Shown one piece after another: positions 1 to 8,320 of a stretch of 64,000 nucleotides of DNA (its first letter is position 1; each line of letters starts with the position of its first letter). The position numbers and the translations under genes were made by a program. The notes under the pieces were generated by a model that did no database searches, was not told the DNA's origin, and worked only from the letters and a program-made list of their open reading frames with translations. The DNA comes from Janthinobacterium sp. FW305-129 (GTDB lineage Bacteria; Pseudomonadota; Gammaproteobacteria; Burkholderiales; Burkholderiaceae_D): contig NZ_JACYMM010000006.1 in assembly GCF_020858115.1 (NCBI RefSeq), positions 1 to 64,000 of the forward strand, in the 5' to 3' direction.

Positions 1-137
1 CAATCCGAAGATCGGCGCTGCACTACATCAAATGTCCACACTTATCGACTGTTAATTGTTAAAGAACTGTATTCGGTACTGCTTATTTGCTACTCTCGCG
101 CTATCGACAAAGCGTTGTGTTTGTCAGCTGCGAAGAA
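1..137 (-). other. rRNA operon 5' leader with boxA
   Basis: Read on the minus strand, this is the transcribed leader of an rRNA operon whose 16S gene must lie just beyond the left edge. A boxA-like antitermination element, TTCTTTAACAA, is at 66-56. It is followed by AT-rich leader of the kind found before 16S genes and in 16S-23S spacers of Burkholderiales. The mature 16S start is not in the window. The rrn-type promoter just upstream (143-171) makes a leader more likely than an internal spacer. Confidence 0.75.
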
Positions 138-142
138 GGAAG

Positions 143-171
143 AGTATGAAGCATTTCACTACATCCGTCAA
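143..171 (-). promoter_or_regulatory. rRNA operon promoter (sigma70)
   Basis: On the minus strand, TTGACG (171-166) and CATACT (148-143) are separated by exactly 17 nt, a near-consensus sigma70 promoter. The predicted start is near 136, about 70 nt before boxA. Strong -35 match, short leader and boxA together indicate the P1 promoter of an rRNA operon reading leftward. It is divergent from the transporter gene at 372. The remaining bases between 172 and 371 hold no gene that I can see. Confidence 0.75.
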
Positions 172-371
172 CTCCTTCTTTTACTACTCATCGCCGTTTC
201 CGGTGATCCTCAACTGCCGAATTTGACTGCGTCTCATTGGGGAGGCGAACTATAGCAAAGCGCCCCAGTGGAAGCAAGGCTTTTCCGGGGTATTTGCGGC
301 CAACTGCTACAATTTCGCCCCCTCCGCGCCAAACGGCGCTTGCCTATATATAGAACCATAGAAGATTCACC

Positions 372-1751
372 ATGAAACAACAAGCTCAAGGATCAGGCCT
401 GACCCTGAAACGAGCTGGCTTTACCACTGGCTTCGGCGTGCTCGCCGCCACCCTCGGTTCCGCAGTCGGTCTCGGCAATATCTGGAAGTTCCCCTATCTG
501 ACAGGCGCCAATGGCGGCGCCGGCTTCCTGCTCATCTATCTGCTCGCTACCCTTTTAGTGGGACTGCCCGTGATGATCGCGGAAATCACCCTGGGGCGCC
601 GCGCCAAGGTCAACCCGATCTCCACCATGGAACGGCTGGCACCGAAGGGCAAGCCCTGGTGGCTGGTCGGCCTCATCGGCATGGTCGCCGCCTTCCTGAT
701 CGTCGCGTTTTATTCGGAAGTGGTGGGCTGGGTGTTTGCCTATATCGCCAAGGCCATCGATGGCTCCATCTTGAGCAGCGACAAGCTGGTGACGGAGGCG
801 GCTTTCGCCTCGCTGATCAGCAATCCTTTGCAATCGCTGTTGTGGCAATGGGGCGTGCTGCTGTTTATCGGCGGTATATTGATGCTGGGCGTGACCAAGG
901 GTATCGAGGCGATCGCCAAGAAACTGATGCCGCTGCTGTTCCTGCTGTTGCTGCTGCTGTGCGCGGTCAGCCTGTCGCTCGATAAAGCGGGCGAAGGCCT
1001 GGCCTTCCTGTTCCGTCCTGATTTTTCCAAGCTGACGGCTTCCGTCGTGCTGACGGCCATGGGCCTGGCCTTCTTTAAATTGTCCGTCGGCATGGGCACG
1101 ATGATGACCTACGGCAGCTATTTCCGCGATGACCAGAATATCCCCGTCACCACCTTGCGCGTGATGGCGGCCGACCTCGGTGTATCGATGCTGGCCGGCA
1201 TCGCCATCTTCCCCGCCGTATTCACGTTTGGTTTCGCCCCCAGTGCGGGACCGTCGCTGGTGTTCATCACGATTCCCGCCGTGTTTTCGCAAATCCCGAT
1301 GGGGCAAGCCCTGATGGTGGTGTTCTTCATCCTGGCCGCCGTGGCCGCCACGGGGGCGATGCTGTCGCTGATGGAAGTGCCCGTGGTGATTTTCCATGAG
1401 CGCTTCGGCTGGACGCGCACGAAGGCCACCATCGTGACCATGCTGCTGCTGGCCGTGCTCGGCTCCGTGTGCGCGCTGAGCAACAGCAGCCTGGCAGACT
1501 TCAAGCTGTTTAATTTGAATATGTTTGATCTGTTCGACTTCGTCTCGTCGAATATCTTCCTGCCCGTGGGCGGCATCGCCATTGCCTTGTTTACAGGCTG
1601 GGCCTGGGGCAAGCAGCATTTTATCGAGGCAATCAGCAATCACGGCCAGTTGCAGAATCAAACCCTGGCGCATGTGCTGCTGTTCCTGCTGCGCTTTGTC
1701 TCGCCTGTATTGATCCTGATCGTGATGCTGAAGGGCTTAAAAGTCTTCTAA
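372..1751 (+). CDS. Sodium-dependent transporter, NSS/SNF family
   Basis: Predicted Na+-coupled symporter of the neurotransmitter:sodium symporter (LeuT-fold) family, acting in the inner membrane; bacterial members import amino acids or related amines. The N-terminus carries the family signature around residues 28-55 (GSAVGLGNIWKFPY, then NGGAGFLLIY), the unwound TM1 that binds substrate and sodium. Hydrophobic segments suggest 11 or so membrane spans in 459 residues, a normal length for the short bacterial branch. The start is the first ATG after an AT-rich leader with a weak GAAG ribosome site. It is monocistronic, divergent from the rRNA promoter and convergent (no gap) with the dipeptidase gene. 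The substrate cannot be told from sequence. Confidence 0.9.
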   Translation: MKQQAQGSGLTLKRAGFTTGFGVLAATLGSAVGLGNIWKFPYLTGANGGAGFLLIYLLATLLVGLPVMIAEITLGRRAKVNPISTMERLAPKGKPWWLVGLIGMVAAFLIVAFYSEVVGWVFAYIAKAIDGSILSSDKLVTEAAFASLISNPLQSLLWQWGVLLFIGGILMLGVTKGIEAIAKKLMPLLFLLLLLLCAVSLSLDKAGEGLAFLFRPDFSKLTASVVLTAMGLAFFKLSVGMGTMMTYGSYFRDDQNIPVTTLRVMAADLGVSMLAGIAIFPAVFTFGFAPSAGPSLVFITIPAVFSQIPMGQALMVVFFILAAVAATGAMLSLMEVPVVIFHERFGWTRTKATIVTMLLLAVLGSVCALSNSSLADFKLFNLNMFDLFDFVSSNIFLPVGGIAIALFTGWAWGKQHFIEAISNHGQLQNQTLAHVLLFLLRFVSPVLILIVMLKGLKVF

Positions 1752-2366
1752 TCAGAGTACCCGGGTGTAGGTCTGGCGCACCAGCACCCGGTCGCCGCAA
1801 TCGAAGTGCCACCATTCGCTGTTGATGCCGAAGAAGCCCGCCTGGAACATGGCGTCGCGCAGCAAGCGGCGGTGCGCCACTTGCTCCTCCGTAATTTCCC
1901 CCTTCTCCAGCAAAGCCAGCTCCAGCGCCGGATGCGAGCGCTCACTCAGATCGTCAAAGCCCGTGCCCATGTCCAGTTCCCTGCCGTCCGGCCCCACGAT
2001 GGTGATGTCGAGCGCCATGCCGAACGAGTGGATCGAGCCGCGCGACGGTTCGGCGATGTAACCCAGCAACTCCGTTCCCTGCAGCGCATCCCACAGCTGC
2101 TGCTGCACCCGTTGCGGGCGCAGGGCGTCGAGCACCAATAAATGATGATCGGGACGATGCGCGGCCAGCCAGGCCACGGCCTGCTCCAGCGCGGCGGCCG
2201 CGTCACGGTGCAGCCAGGCGCAATCGATGGGGCTGTATAAGTCGCGGCCGACGAAATTGTCGGGCGTGGCATAGCGCAAGTCGACGGCGATGCCGGCGAT
2301 GCTGCTCAGGTGGCGAAATTGCGGATCGTTGCCGACCGCTTCCAATTGCAAACTTGCAACAGACAT
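1752..2366 (-). CDS. D-alanyl-D-alanine dipeptidase (VanX/DdpX family, M15D)
   Basis: Zinc dipeptidase predicted to cleave D-Ala-D-Ala. The 204-residue protein has the family motif SxHxxGxAxD at residues 111-120 (His113 and Asp120 as zinc ligands) and the EWWHF motif at 184-188 supplying catalytic Glu184 and zinc ligand His187. The start is the ATG at 2366, which shares one base with the stop of the upstream LysR gene (TGATG), so translation is probably coupled. The reading frame stays open upstream but runs through the LysR gene, so the longer version is rejected. No signal peptide is evident, so it probably acts in the cytoplasm. It is last in a run of peptidoglycan-recycling genes and would feed D-Ala back; vancomycin resistance is unlikely without VanH/VanA partners. 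Confidence 0.85.
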   Translation of the reverse strand: MSVASLQLEAVGNDPQFRHLSSIAGIAVDLRYATPDNFVGRDLYSPIDCAWLHRDAAAALEQAVAWLAAHRPDHHLLVLDALRPQRVQQQLWDALQGTELLGYIAEPSRGSIHSFGMALDITIVGPDGRELDMGTGFDDLSERSHPALELALLEKGEITEEQVAHRRLLRDAMFQAGFFGINSEWWHFDCGDRVLVRQTYTRVL

Positions 2367-3268
2367 CAGACTCCTCTTTCCAGGCAGTTGCGCGCCGCCA
2401 CGCCGATGCTGTCGGCCAGGCGCCGCGCGCCATGCGACAGCGGCGAGTGGCTCGCCGTCAATAAATACAGTTGGATCGGTATCGTGGGCGCCCAGGGACG
2501 GCGCTGCAGCCGCTCGGGCGAGCCGGACGCGGCCGTGAACGGGTCGACCACGGCCATGCCGGCGCCCGCTTCCACCAGGGAACGGGCGATTTGATAGGTC
2601 TGCACCACGGTACTGAAGACGGGGTGGATATCCTGCGCCTCGCAGGCGGCGACCACCAGTTCGCCCAGCGGATCGTTGTCCGCATGGCCGATCAGCTCGC
2701 CATTCAGGCCATGCGCCGTCAACGGTGTGCCGCAATCGGCCGCATGCCAGGTGCCGGCGGGGGCGATCACCGTCATGACGCCGTGCGCAATGGGTTCGGC
2801 CACGATGCCCGGATGGCGCGGGTCTTGCAGCGACACGGCCAGGTCCGCTTCACCGAGGCGCAGGGTATTGACGATCTCGCCCGTGTGATGGGTGGCCAGC
2901 TGGCAACGCGTGTGGGGAAAGTCGCGCCGCCATTCCGTCATGGCAAACGGCAAGACGCTGATGGCGAGCGTCGGCGTGGAGACCAAACGGATGGTTTCCA
3001 CCGCGTGACCCTTCAGGCTGGCCGCCAGGCGGCGGATGCCCAACAAGTCGCGGTTGAGCTTTTCCGTCTCGACAAACAAGCGGTGTGCCTCGGGTTTCGG
3101 GTACAGCTTGCCCCGCACGCGCTCGAACAGCGGCATGCCCAGTTGCAACTCGCAATGCTGCAAGACCTTGGTCACGGCCGGTTGCGAGATATGCAGCACC
3201 TGGGCGGCGCCGCTGATGGTGCCAACTTGCATGATGGCGTGAAACACTTCGATATGACGCAGCCGCAT
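2366..3268 (-). CDS. LysR-family transcriptional regulator
   Basis: 300-residue LysR-type regulator. The N-terminal winged HTH spans about residues 1-60 (MRLRHIEVFHAIMQVGTISG, then AAQVLHISQPAVTKVLQ) and is followed by a periplasmic-binding-protein-like effector domain. A clear AAAGGAA ribosome site precedes the ATG at 3268. The stop overlaps the dipeptidase start by one base, so the two are co-translated. It sits inside the cell-wall recycling block, so a muropeptide or D-Ala-type ligand is plausible by analogy with AmpR, but the effector is unknown. The 83-bp gap to the amidase gene may carry its own promoter. Confidence 0.88.
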   Translation of the reverse strand: MRLRHIEVFHAIMQVGTISGAAQVLHISQPAVTKVLQHCELQLGMPLFERVRGKLYPKPEAHRLFVETEKLNRDLLGIRRLAASLKGHAVETIRLVSTPTLAISVLPFAMTEWRRDFPHTRCQLATHHTGEIVNTLRLGEADLAVSLQDPRHPGIVAEPIAHGVMTVIAPAGTWHAADCGTPLTAHGLNGELIGHADNDPLGELVVAACEAQDIHPVFSTVVQTYQIARSLVEAGAGMAVVDPFTAASGSPERLQRRPWAPTIPIQLYLLTASHSPLSHGARRLADSIGVAARNCLERGV

Positions 3269-3351
3269 GAGCTATTCCTTTACCTTGCCGTGGCCGTCTG
3301 GGCCGTCAACGTTCAGCATATAAGAAAAAGTCATGGGCTGGAACGGCCGTG

Positions 3352-4152
3352 CTACTTTGCGACAACAGCTGCGGCCGGTGTCGTCAGCACTTCCAGCAGG
3401 GCCGCCGTTTCGCCATCGGGCGTGCCGTCGAACAAGGTGTTGCGGTATTTCATCTGGAAGGCGATCAGCACATTGCGCGTCGCGTCGTCGAAGACGCCCG
3501 TCTGCGGCGTCGCATAGCCATGCTGGGCCAGCTTTTTCTGGAACCAGACAGCGTCCGGCACTTGCTGCTCAAAAATGAGGCGTTGCGCGGCGACGCGGTT
3601 GGCATCGGGCCAGACGATCAGGCCCGCGTCGGCCAACTGGCGCCATGGGAACAGCGGACCCGGGTCCTGCTTGCGCTGCGGGGCGATCTCGTTATGACCG
3701 AGGATGTTTTCCGGCGCGATGTTGTAGCGGGCCTGGATATCTTTCAGCAGCGGAATCAGCTCATCGATCTGTGCCTGGGGAAACGGATACCAGAGGCGGC
3801 CTTCCGGCGTGTCCTTGTAGCCTGGGTTGACGATCTCGATGCCGATCGAGCTGACATTCAACTGTGTATAAGTCTTCCAGTTACTCACACCCGCATGATT
3901 AGCCTGGCGCGATTCGTCGACCAAGACGTAAAACTTCGGCTTGTCCGTGTCCGTCAGCAAATAATGGCTGCTGACCACTTGTTCCGTCAGGATCTTGATC
4001 GAGCGGGGCAAGTCGCTGACCGTGTAATGGATGACGATGAATTTCACGCGCGGGCTCTGGCCGCGCGCCGTCAAACTGTGGTCGAGGTGCGGCGCGGGCG
4101 TGGTACAGGCGGAGAGCAGGGCCACCAGCAGGGCGAGGGCGATTTTCTTCAT
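3352..4152 (-). CDS. N-acetylmuramoyl-L-alanine amidase, lipoprotein (AmiD-like)
   Basis: Predicted outer-membrane-anchored zinc amidase that removes stem peptides from MurNAc. The signal peptide ends in the lipobox LLSAC with Cys16. An Amidase_2 domain follows (about residues 33-170) with zinc ligands His42 (IVIHYT) and His153 (LGHNEIAP), Asp163 in the DPG motif, and the family Glu106. A C-terminal peptidoglycan-binding type 1 domain lies at about residues 190-255. Domain order and 266-residue length match AmiD. It is 30 bp downstream of the sugar kinase on the same strand, so probably one transcript. Its activity would yield free peptides and peptide-free glycan. Confidence 0.9.
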   Translation of the reverse strand: MKKIALALLVALLSACTTPAPHLDHSLTARGQSPRVKFIVIHYTVSDLPRSIKILTEQVVSSHYLLTDTDKPKFYVLVDESRQANHAGVSNWKTYTQLNVSSIGIEIVNPGYKDTPEGRLWYPFPQAQIDELIPLLKDIQARYNIAPENILGHNEIAPQRKQDPGPLFPWRQLADAGLIVWPDANRVAAQRLIFEQQVPDAVWFQKKLAQHGYATPQTGVFDDATRNVLIAFQMKYRNTLFDGTPDGETAALLEVLTTPAAAVVAK

Positions 4153-4182
4153 GAAAGATCCGTGTTCGAGTTAATAAAATAG

Positions 4183-5130
4183 TCAGTCTTTGCCGGCATA
4201 CAAGCTGGCCGTCCTGGCCGCCAGCTTGGCCGCGGCCTCATGCGAGCGGGCAACTTTTTGCTCCATTTGCAACGATACAGGCAAAGCGGCCCGCATGGCA
4301 GCGGCGATGGCCGGGTGCAATTGCGCCGCGCGCCCCGCCAGCACCACGGGACGGGGACCGTAGCGCGCCGTCAGGGCCAGCGCCAAACGCGCCAGTTCCT
4401 GTCCCGCGCGCTGCAAGATGTCCAGCGCCAGCGGGTCGGCATCCGCACTGGCGGCCACGGCCAGCGCCAGCCGGCCGATGGCACCCCGGTCCTGGCCATA
4501 CATGAAGGCGCGCGACAGCGACCAGTCGCTGCCGCCCAGTTGCGCAAACACGGCCACGGCCATGGGAGACGCTTGCCAGCTGCCGGGCGCCTCGTCTTCG
4601 CGGCGCCAGATGTGGCGCAAGGCTTCGCGCGCGATCCAGTAACCGCCGCCGCCATCGTCGAGCAACACGCCGCGCCCGCCCGCCCGGTGAAACACGCCAT
4701 CCGCATCGATCCAGGCGGCAATCGAACCCGTGCCAGCGTAGACCAGATAACCCTGACCTGGTTCAAAACTGTCGCGATACGCGATGTCGATATCATTGCC
4801 CAAGCGAACGTCGCTGGCGTCCAGCGCCAGCAACTCCGCCAGCATGTGCGCCAGCGTTACATCGTCGCCGCCAAAGCCAGTCAAACCGGCCACCACGGCA
4901 CGCGGCTGGCCGATGGCCAGCACAGCCTGAGACAGTTTCGCAAACGTGGCGTGCACGGCCGCGCGGCCCGCTTCGCTGCTCATTTGCAAGGCAGACAAGC
5001 CTTCCACGGCCCCATCGGCCACGATGACGCCGCCCCCGTTGGCCAGGGCCCAGCGCGTCTGCGTGCCGCCCGCGTCGATGCCCAGCCCCAGCACGGCAGT
5101 GTCAGTATGGGTTACAGGGAAGGAAATCAT
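4183..5130 (-). CDS. BadF/BadG/BcrA/BcrD-type sugar kinase (GlcNAc/MurNAc kinase)
   Basis: ASKHA-fold kinase of 315 residues. Phosphate-1 motif GIDAGGTQTRW lies near the N-terminus, phosphate-2 AGTGSIA in the middle, then the GGRGVLLDDGGGGYWI segment typical of N-acetylglucosamine kinases and of MurK, which phosphorylates GlcNAc and MurNAc. I chose the ATG at 5130 (MISFPVTH); the frame opens at 5187 but that start lies inside a perfect palindrome. No AnmK is seen in the window, so this enzyme is the natural candidate to supply MurNAc-6-phosphate to MurQ. The substrate is inferred from family and neighbours only. Confidence 0.8.
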   Translation of the reverse strand: MISFPVTHTDTAVLGLGIDAGGTQTRWALANGGGVIVADGAVEGLSALQMSSEAGRAAVHATFAKLSQAVLAIGQPRAVVAGLTGFGGDDVTLAHMLAELLALDASDVRLGNDIDIAYRDSFEPGQGYLVYAGTGSIAAWIDADGVFHRAGGRGVLLDDGGGGYWIAREALRHIWRREDEAPGSWQASPMAVAVFAQLGGSDWSLSRAFMYGQDRGAIGRLALAVAASADADPLALDILQRAGQELARLALALTARYGPRPVVLAGRAAQLHPAIAAAMRAALPVSLQMEQKVARSHEAAAKLAARTASLYAGKD

Positions 5131-5157
5131 GGCATGAGTGTAAAGCCAAGCCGAGCT

Positions 5158-5194
5158 TGCAGGCATGAAAGCTTGCGCATGTTTCATGCCTGCA
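5158..5194. promoter_or_regulatory. Perfect 13-bp inverted repeat upstream of the kinase gene
   Basis: TGCAGGCATGAAA (5158-5170) and its exact reverse complement (5182-5194) are separated by 11 nt. It lies between the glycosidase stop (5225) and the kinase start (5130). There is no T-run after it on the minus strand, so it is not an obvious terminator. It could be an operator or an mRNA hairpin that protects or processes the transcript. Confidence 0.6.
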
Positions 5195-5224
5195 GGTTAT
5201 GGACTAGCGGTGATCCGGCAACAA

Positions 5225-6886
5225 TTACTTGGCGAGGGCCGTAAACGGTGCGCGCACGGTGACGCGGGGGCTTTCATTGCCGAGGCGGTCCACGGCGCTG
5301 ACCACCACCGCATTGACTTTACCAACGGCATCGTCGACCAGGGTCAGCTCGCCTTGCACGCCCGTGACCACGGTAAAGCGCCAGTCTTCGCCGTAGCGGG
5401 CCCAGACGGCATATTGCGCCACGGCTTTGCCGCCGCCTGCCGTCAATTTGATGTTCAGGCTGGTGGAATCGCGGCGCAAGGCCAGCACGGGCGTGCCCGG
5501 CGCTTCCTTGCCCAGCCACGGTGTGGCGGGAATCAGGGCAGGGCTTTGATATACGGTCGCCTTGAGTTGCTCGCTGACACCCTTGCGGTTCTGCATCAGG
5601 GGCACCATGCTGAAATGCACTTGTCCATTCGCGCCGGGGCGCGTGCGCGTCACTTCGATCTGCTTGATGATCTCTTGCGGCGTGAAGGATTTGGCGGAAT
5701 TGTCGATGCGGCTCGTATATAAACCGGGCCACACGTGGCGGCCGTACGGGTTTTGCGCCAGCCAATAGTCGAGCAGCACGCCAAACGCTTGCGGCGCCTG
5801 CGCCACGGGCCAGTACAACTGCGGCGACAGGTAATCGAGCCAGCCCTTGGCCAGCCACAATTCCGCATCCGCATACAATTTGTCGTACTGGCTGAAGCCG
5901 ACGATGCCGGCAGGGCGGCGGTCGGGACGGCCGATGCCGAACGGGCTGATGCCGAAGCGCACCCAGCTCTTTTCGCGGTGGATGCCGGTATATAACGCTT
6001 CGATCAACTGATTGACGTTCTGGCGGCGCCACGAAGCGCGGTCGAGATCGCCGCCGGCCAGCAGATATTGCTGCCAGGAAGGCTCATCGGGGAAAGGCAG
6101 TTCACGCTTGGCGCCGCCATTGCCCGCATCCAGCGCGGCCGTTTCCGCACCGGCACCGGCGCCAGGCGCGTCGATCGGATACGGATAAAAGTAATCGTCG
6201 ATGTGCACGCCATCGATATCGTAGCGGCGCACCACGTCGAGCACTACGTCCGTCGTGTGCTTCGAGGCGGCCGCGTCGCCCGGGTCCATCCACAGGTAGC
6301 GGCCGTATTGCTTGACGGACGCCGGGTTGGTGGACGCGAAACTGTCGCGAGCCAGCGGCGACTTGGCCGTCGCGTGGCGGGCCCGGTAGGGGTTGAACCA
6401 GGCGTGCAATTCCAGGCCGCGCGCATGCGCCTGGGCCACCCAGAAGGCCAGCGGGTCATACAGGGGCAACGGCGGCTGGCCTTGCTTGCCCGTCAGGTAT
6501 TCCGACCACGGTTCCAGCTGCGACGGGTAAATCGTGTCCGCGCTGGGACGCACCTGCAGCACGATCGCGTTCAGATTCAAGGACTTGGCGCGGTCGAGGA
6601 TGGCGATCGCTTCGGCTTGCTGCTTGGCGACAGGCAAATTGCTGCGGCTGGGCCAGTCGATATTGGCCACCGTCGAGACCCAGGCGGCGCGGAACTCGCG
6701 CGGCGCCGGCGGCGGCACTTCGCCCGTGATGTGCTGCACGGGCGGCACAGCCGGCAAGCCCGCTTCGCCTGGCGTCACTGCGGAGGGCAGTTTGGTGCTG
6801 GTACAGCTGCTGAGCAATGTGGCGGTGGCCAGCGCGGCCAGTACGCCGACCGTGGTGCCCAGGCGTTTTTTGAAAGTAGACAACAA
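5225..6886 (-). CDS. Glycosyl-hydrolase-like lipoprotein (GHL10/DUF187, DigH-like)
   Basis: 553-residue lipoprotein: signal peptide with lipobox LLSSC (Cys28), a short Pro-rich linker, then a GHL10 (DUF187) TIM-barrel-like domain from about residue 62 (REFRAAWVSTVANIDWPSR) to about 400, and a C-terminal beta-rich domain that resembles a fibronectin-type module. E. coli DigH (YddW) of this family cleaves peptide-free ('denuded') peptidoglycan glycans at the outer membrane. Here the gene sits directly beside a stem-peptide-removing amidase, a permease, a kinase and MurQ, which fits that activity well. Same strand as its neighbours, with hairpins in both flanking gaps. Function is inferred from family plus context. 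Confidence 0.82.
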   Translation of the reverse strand: MLSTFKKRLGTTVGVLAALATATLLSSCTSTKLPSAVTPGEAGLPAVPPVQHITGEVPPPAPREFRAAWVSTVANIDWPSRSNLPVAKQQAEAIAILDRAKSLNLNAIVLQVRPSADTIYPSQLEPWSEYLTGKQGQPPLPLYDPLAFWVAQAHARGLELHAWFNPYRARHATAKSPLARDSFASTNPASVKQYGRYLWMDPGDAAASKHTTDVVLDVVRRYDIDGVHIDDYFYPYPIDAPGAGAGAETAALDAGNGGAKRELPFPDEPSWQQYLLAGGDLDRASWRRQNVNQLIEALYTGIHREKSWVRFGISPFGIGRPDRRPAGIVGFSQYDKLYADAELWLAKGWLDYLSPQLYWPVAQAPQAFGVLLDYWLAQNPYGRHVWPGLYTSRIDNSAKSFTPQEIIKQIEVTRTRPGANGQVHFSMVPLMQNRKGVSEQLKATVYQSPALIPATPWLGKEAPGTPVLALRRDSTSLNIKLTAGGGKAVAQYAVWARYGEDWRFTVVTGVQGELTLVDDAVGKVNAVVVSAVDRLGNESPRVTVRAPFTALAK

Positions 6887-6937
6887 AACAATTCCTTGCA
6901 GTGGTGGAGCGCAGGTCTATCGGTGGGGCATTTTACT

Positions 6938-6964
6938 GTGCGCCCGCCATCCTTGCGGGCGCAC
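6938..6964. terminator. Intergenic hairpin between permease and glycosidase genes
   Basis: GTGCGCCCGC and its exact complement form a 10-bp GC-rich stem around a 7-nt loop, just after the permease stop in the direction of transcription. No T-run follows on either strand, so it is more likely a partial terminator or transcript-stabilising hairpin than a full intrinsic terminator. Confidence 0.5.
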
Positions 6965-6976
6965 GGTTCAAAAGAA

Positions 6977-8275
6977 TCAGGCCTCGGTCTTCTTGCCGAA
7001 TTCCGGATCGATCTTGACCAGCGCGGCCATGATGAAAGCGGGAATCGTGGCGATGCAGACCCAGATGAAGAAGTGCTGGTAGCCGAGCATTTGCTGTATC
7101 CAGCCGCTGGCCATGCCCGGCAACATCATGCCCAGAGCCATGAAGCCCGTGCAAATGGCGTAATGGGCCGTTTTATGGGCGCCATCGGACACCATGATCA
7201 TGTACAACATATAAGAAGCGAAACCGAAGCCATAGCCAAATTGCTCCAACGCAATACCACCGGCGATCACATAGATGTTGCTGGGCAGGGCGCTGGCCAG
7301 GTAGACGAAGACCAGGTCGGGCAAGTGGACGGACAGCACCATGATCCACAGGCAACGTTTCAAGCCGAAGCGGGAAATGATGAATCCGCCCAGCAAGCCG
7401 CCCAGGGTCAGGGCGATCACGCCGATGGTGCCGTAGACGAGGCCCACCTGTTCCGTGCTGAGGCCCAGGCCGCCCTTGGCGACCGGGTCGAGCAGGAAGG
7501 GTGCGGCCAATTTCAGCAGTTGCGCTTCGCCGAGGCGGAACAGCAGCAAGAAGCCCAGGATGACGAAAATATCCTTCTTCTTGAAGAAGGCGGCAAAGGT
7601 GGCGATGAACTCTTGCAACGGGGAAATACCAGCACCCTGGATGCTGGGGCGGTCATCCTTCGGTTTCGGCAAGACAAAATAATGATAGAGGAAGAGGGCG
7701 ATGAACAGGCCCGCCAGAATGGCAAACACGACGGACCAGGCCAGCTGCACATTGCCCGTCGCATGCGTCAGGTAGCCGGCCAGAAACACCAAGCCGCCCT
7801 GGCCCGCGATCATTGCCAATCTGTAAAACGTGCTGCGCACGCCGACGAAGGCCGCCTGCTGGTGCTCTTCCAGGCCCAGCATATAAAAGCCGTCGGCGGC
7901 GATATCATGCGTGGCGGAACTGAAGGCCATCAGCCAGAAAACGGCCAGGCTGATCTGGAAGAAATGGGGCAGGGACGTCGTCAGGGCCACCAGCGCCAGC
8001 GCGGCGCCGATCACCAGCTGCAAGCCGACAATCCAGAAGCGCTTGGTGCGGTACATATCGATGAAAGGCGACCACAGGGGCTTGATGACCCAGGGCAAGT
8101 ACAGCCAGCTTGTGTACAGCGCGATATCCGTATTGGAAAAGCCGTAATTCTTGTACATGATCACGGACAAGGTCATGACCACGACATAGGGTATGCCCTG
8201 GCCGAAATACAGGGATGGGATCCACAGCCACGGATTATTTTTGCGCGCCGGGGCGGCTTGTTTCACTAGCTCCAT
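6977..8275 (-). CDS. MFS transporter, AmpG-like muropeptide/sugar permease
   Basis: 432-residue major facilitator with about 12 hydrophobic segments. The N-terminus (WIPSLYFGQGIPYVVVMTLS, then LYTSWLYLPWVIKPLWSPFID) matches the AmpG branch, which imports anhydro-muropeptides or amino sugars in symport with protons. It lies between murQ (45 bp upstream) and the DigH-like glycosidase, same strand. In this setting it would bring in products released in the periplasm by the amidase and glycosidase. True AmpG substrates are anhydroMurNAc species; whether this one carries those or free sugars is not decidable here. Confidence 0.82.
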   Translation of the reverse strand: MELVKQAAPARKNNPWLWIPSLYFGQGIPYVVVMTLSVIMYKNYGFSNTDIALYTSWLYLPWVIKPLWSPFIDMYRTKRFWIVGLQLVIGAALALVALTTSLPHFFQISLAVFWLMAFSSATHDIAADGFYMLGLEEHQQAAFVGVRSTFYRLAMIAGQGGLVFLAGYLTHATGNVQLAWSVVFAILAGLFIALFLYHYFVLPKPKDDRPSIQGAGISPLQEFIATFAAFFKKKDIFVILGFLLLFRLGEAQLLKLAAPFLLDPVAKGGLGLSTEQVGLVYGTIGVIALTLGGLLGGFIISRFGLKRCLWIMVLSVHLPDLVFVYLASALPSNIYVIAGGIALEQFGYGFGFASYMLYMIMVSDGAHKTAHYAICTGFMALGMMLPGMASGWIQQMLGYQHFFIWVCIATIPAFIMAALVKIDPEFGKKTEA

Positions 8276-8320
8276 ACATCCTTCTTTGTCTCCCAGACAG
8301 AAGAATGCCGCGCCATCGGA

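Noticed and set aside
1752..2366. Vancomycin-resistance gene vanX
   Set aside because: No VanH, VanA or VanRS partners are present; a peptidoglycan-recycling setting explains it better.
1752..2735. Extended D-Ala-D-Ala dipeptidase of 327 residues
   Set aside because: The extra N-terminus lies wholly inside the LysR gene in another frame; the ATG at 2366 gives the usual family length.
4183..5187. Longer sugar kinase starting at 5187
   Set aside because: That ATG is inside the 13-bp palindrome and adds residues unlike the family; the start at 5130 is better.
6068..8269. Frame of 733 codons opposite the glycosidase and permease genes
   Set aside because: Antisense shadow spanning two real genes and their gap, with no recognisable domain.
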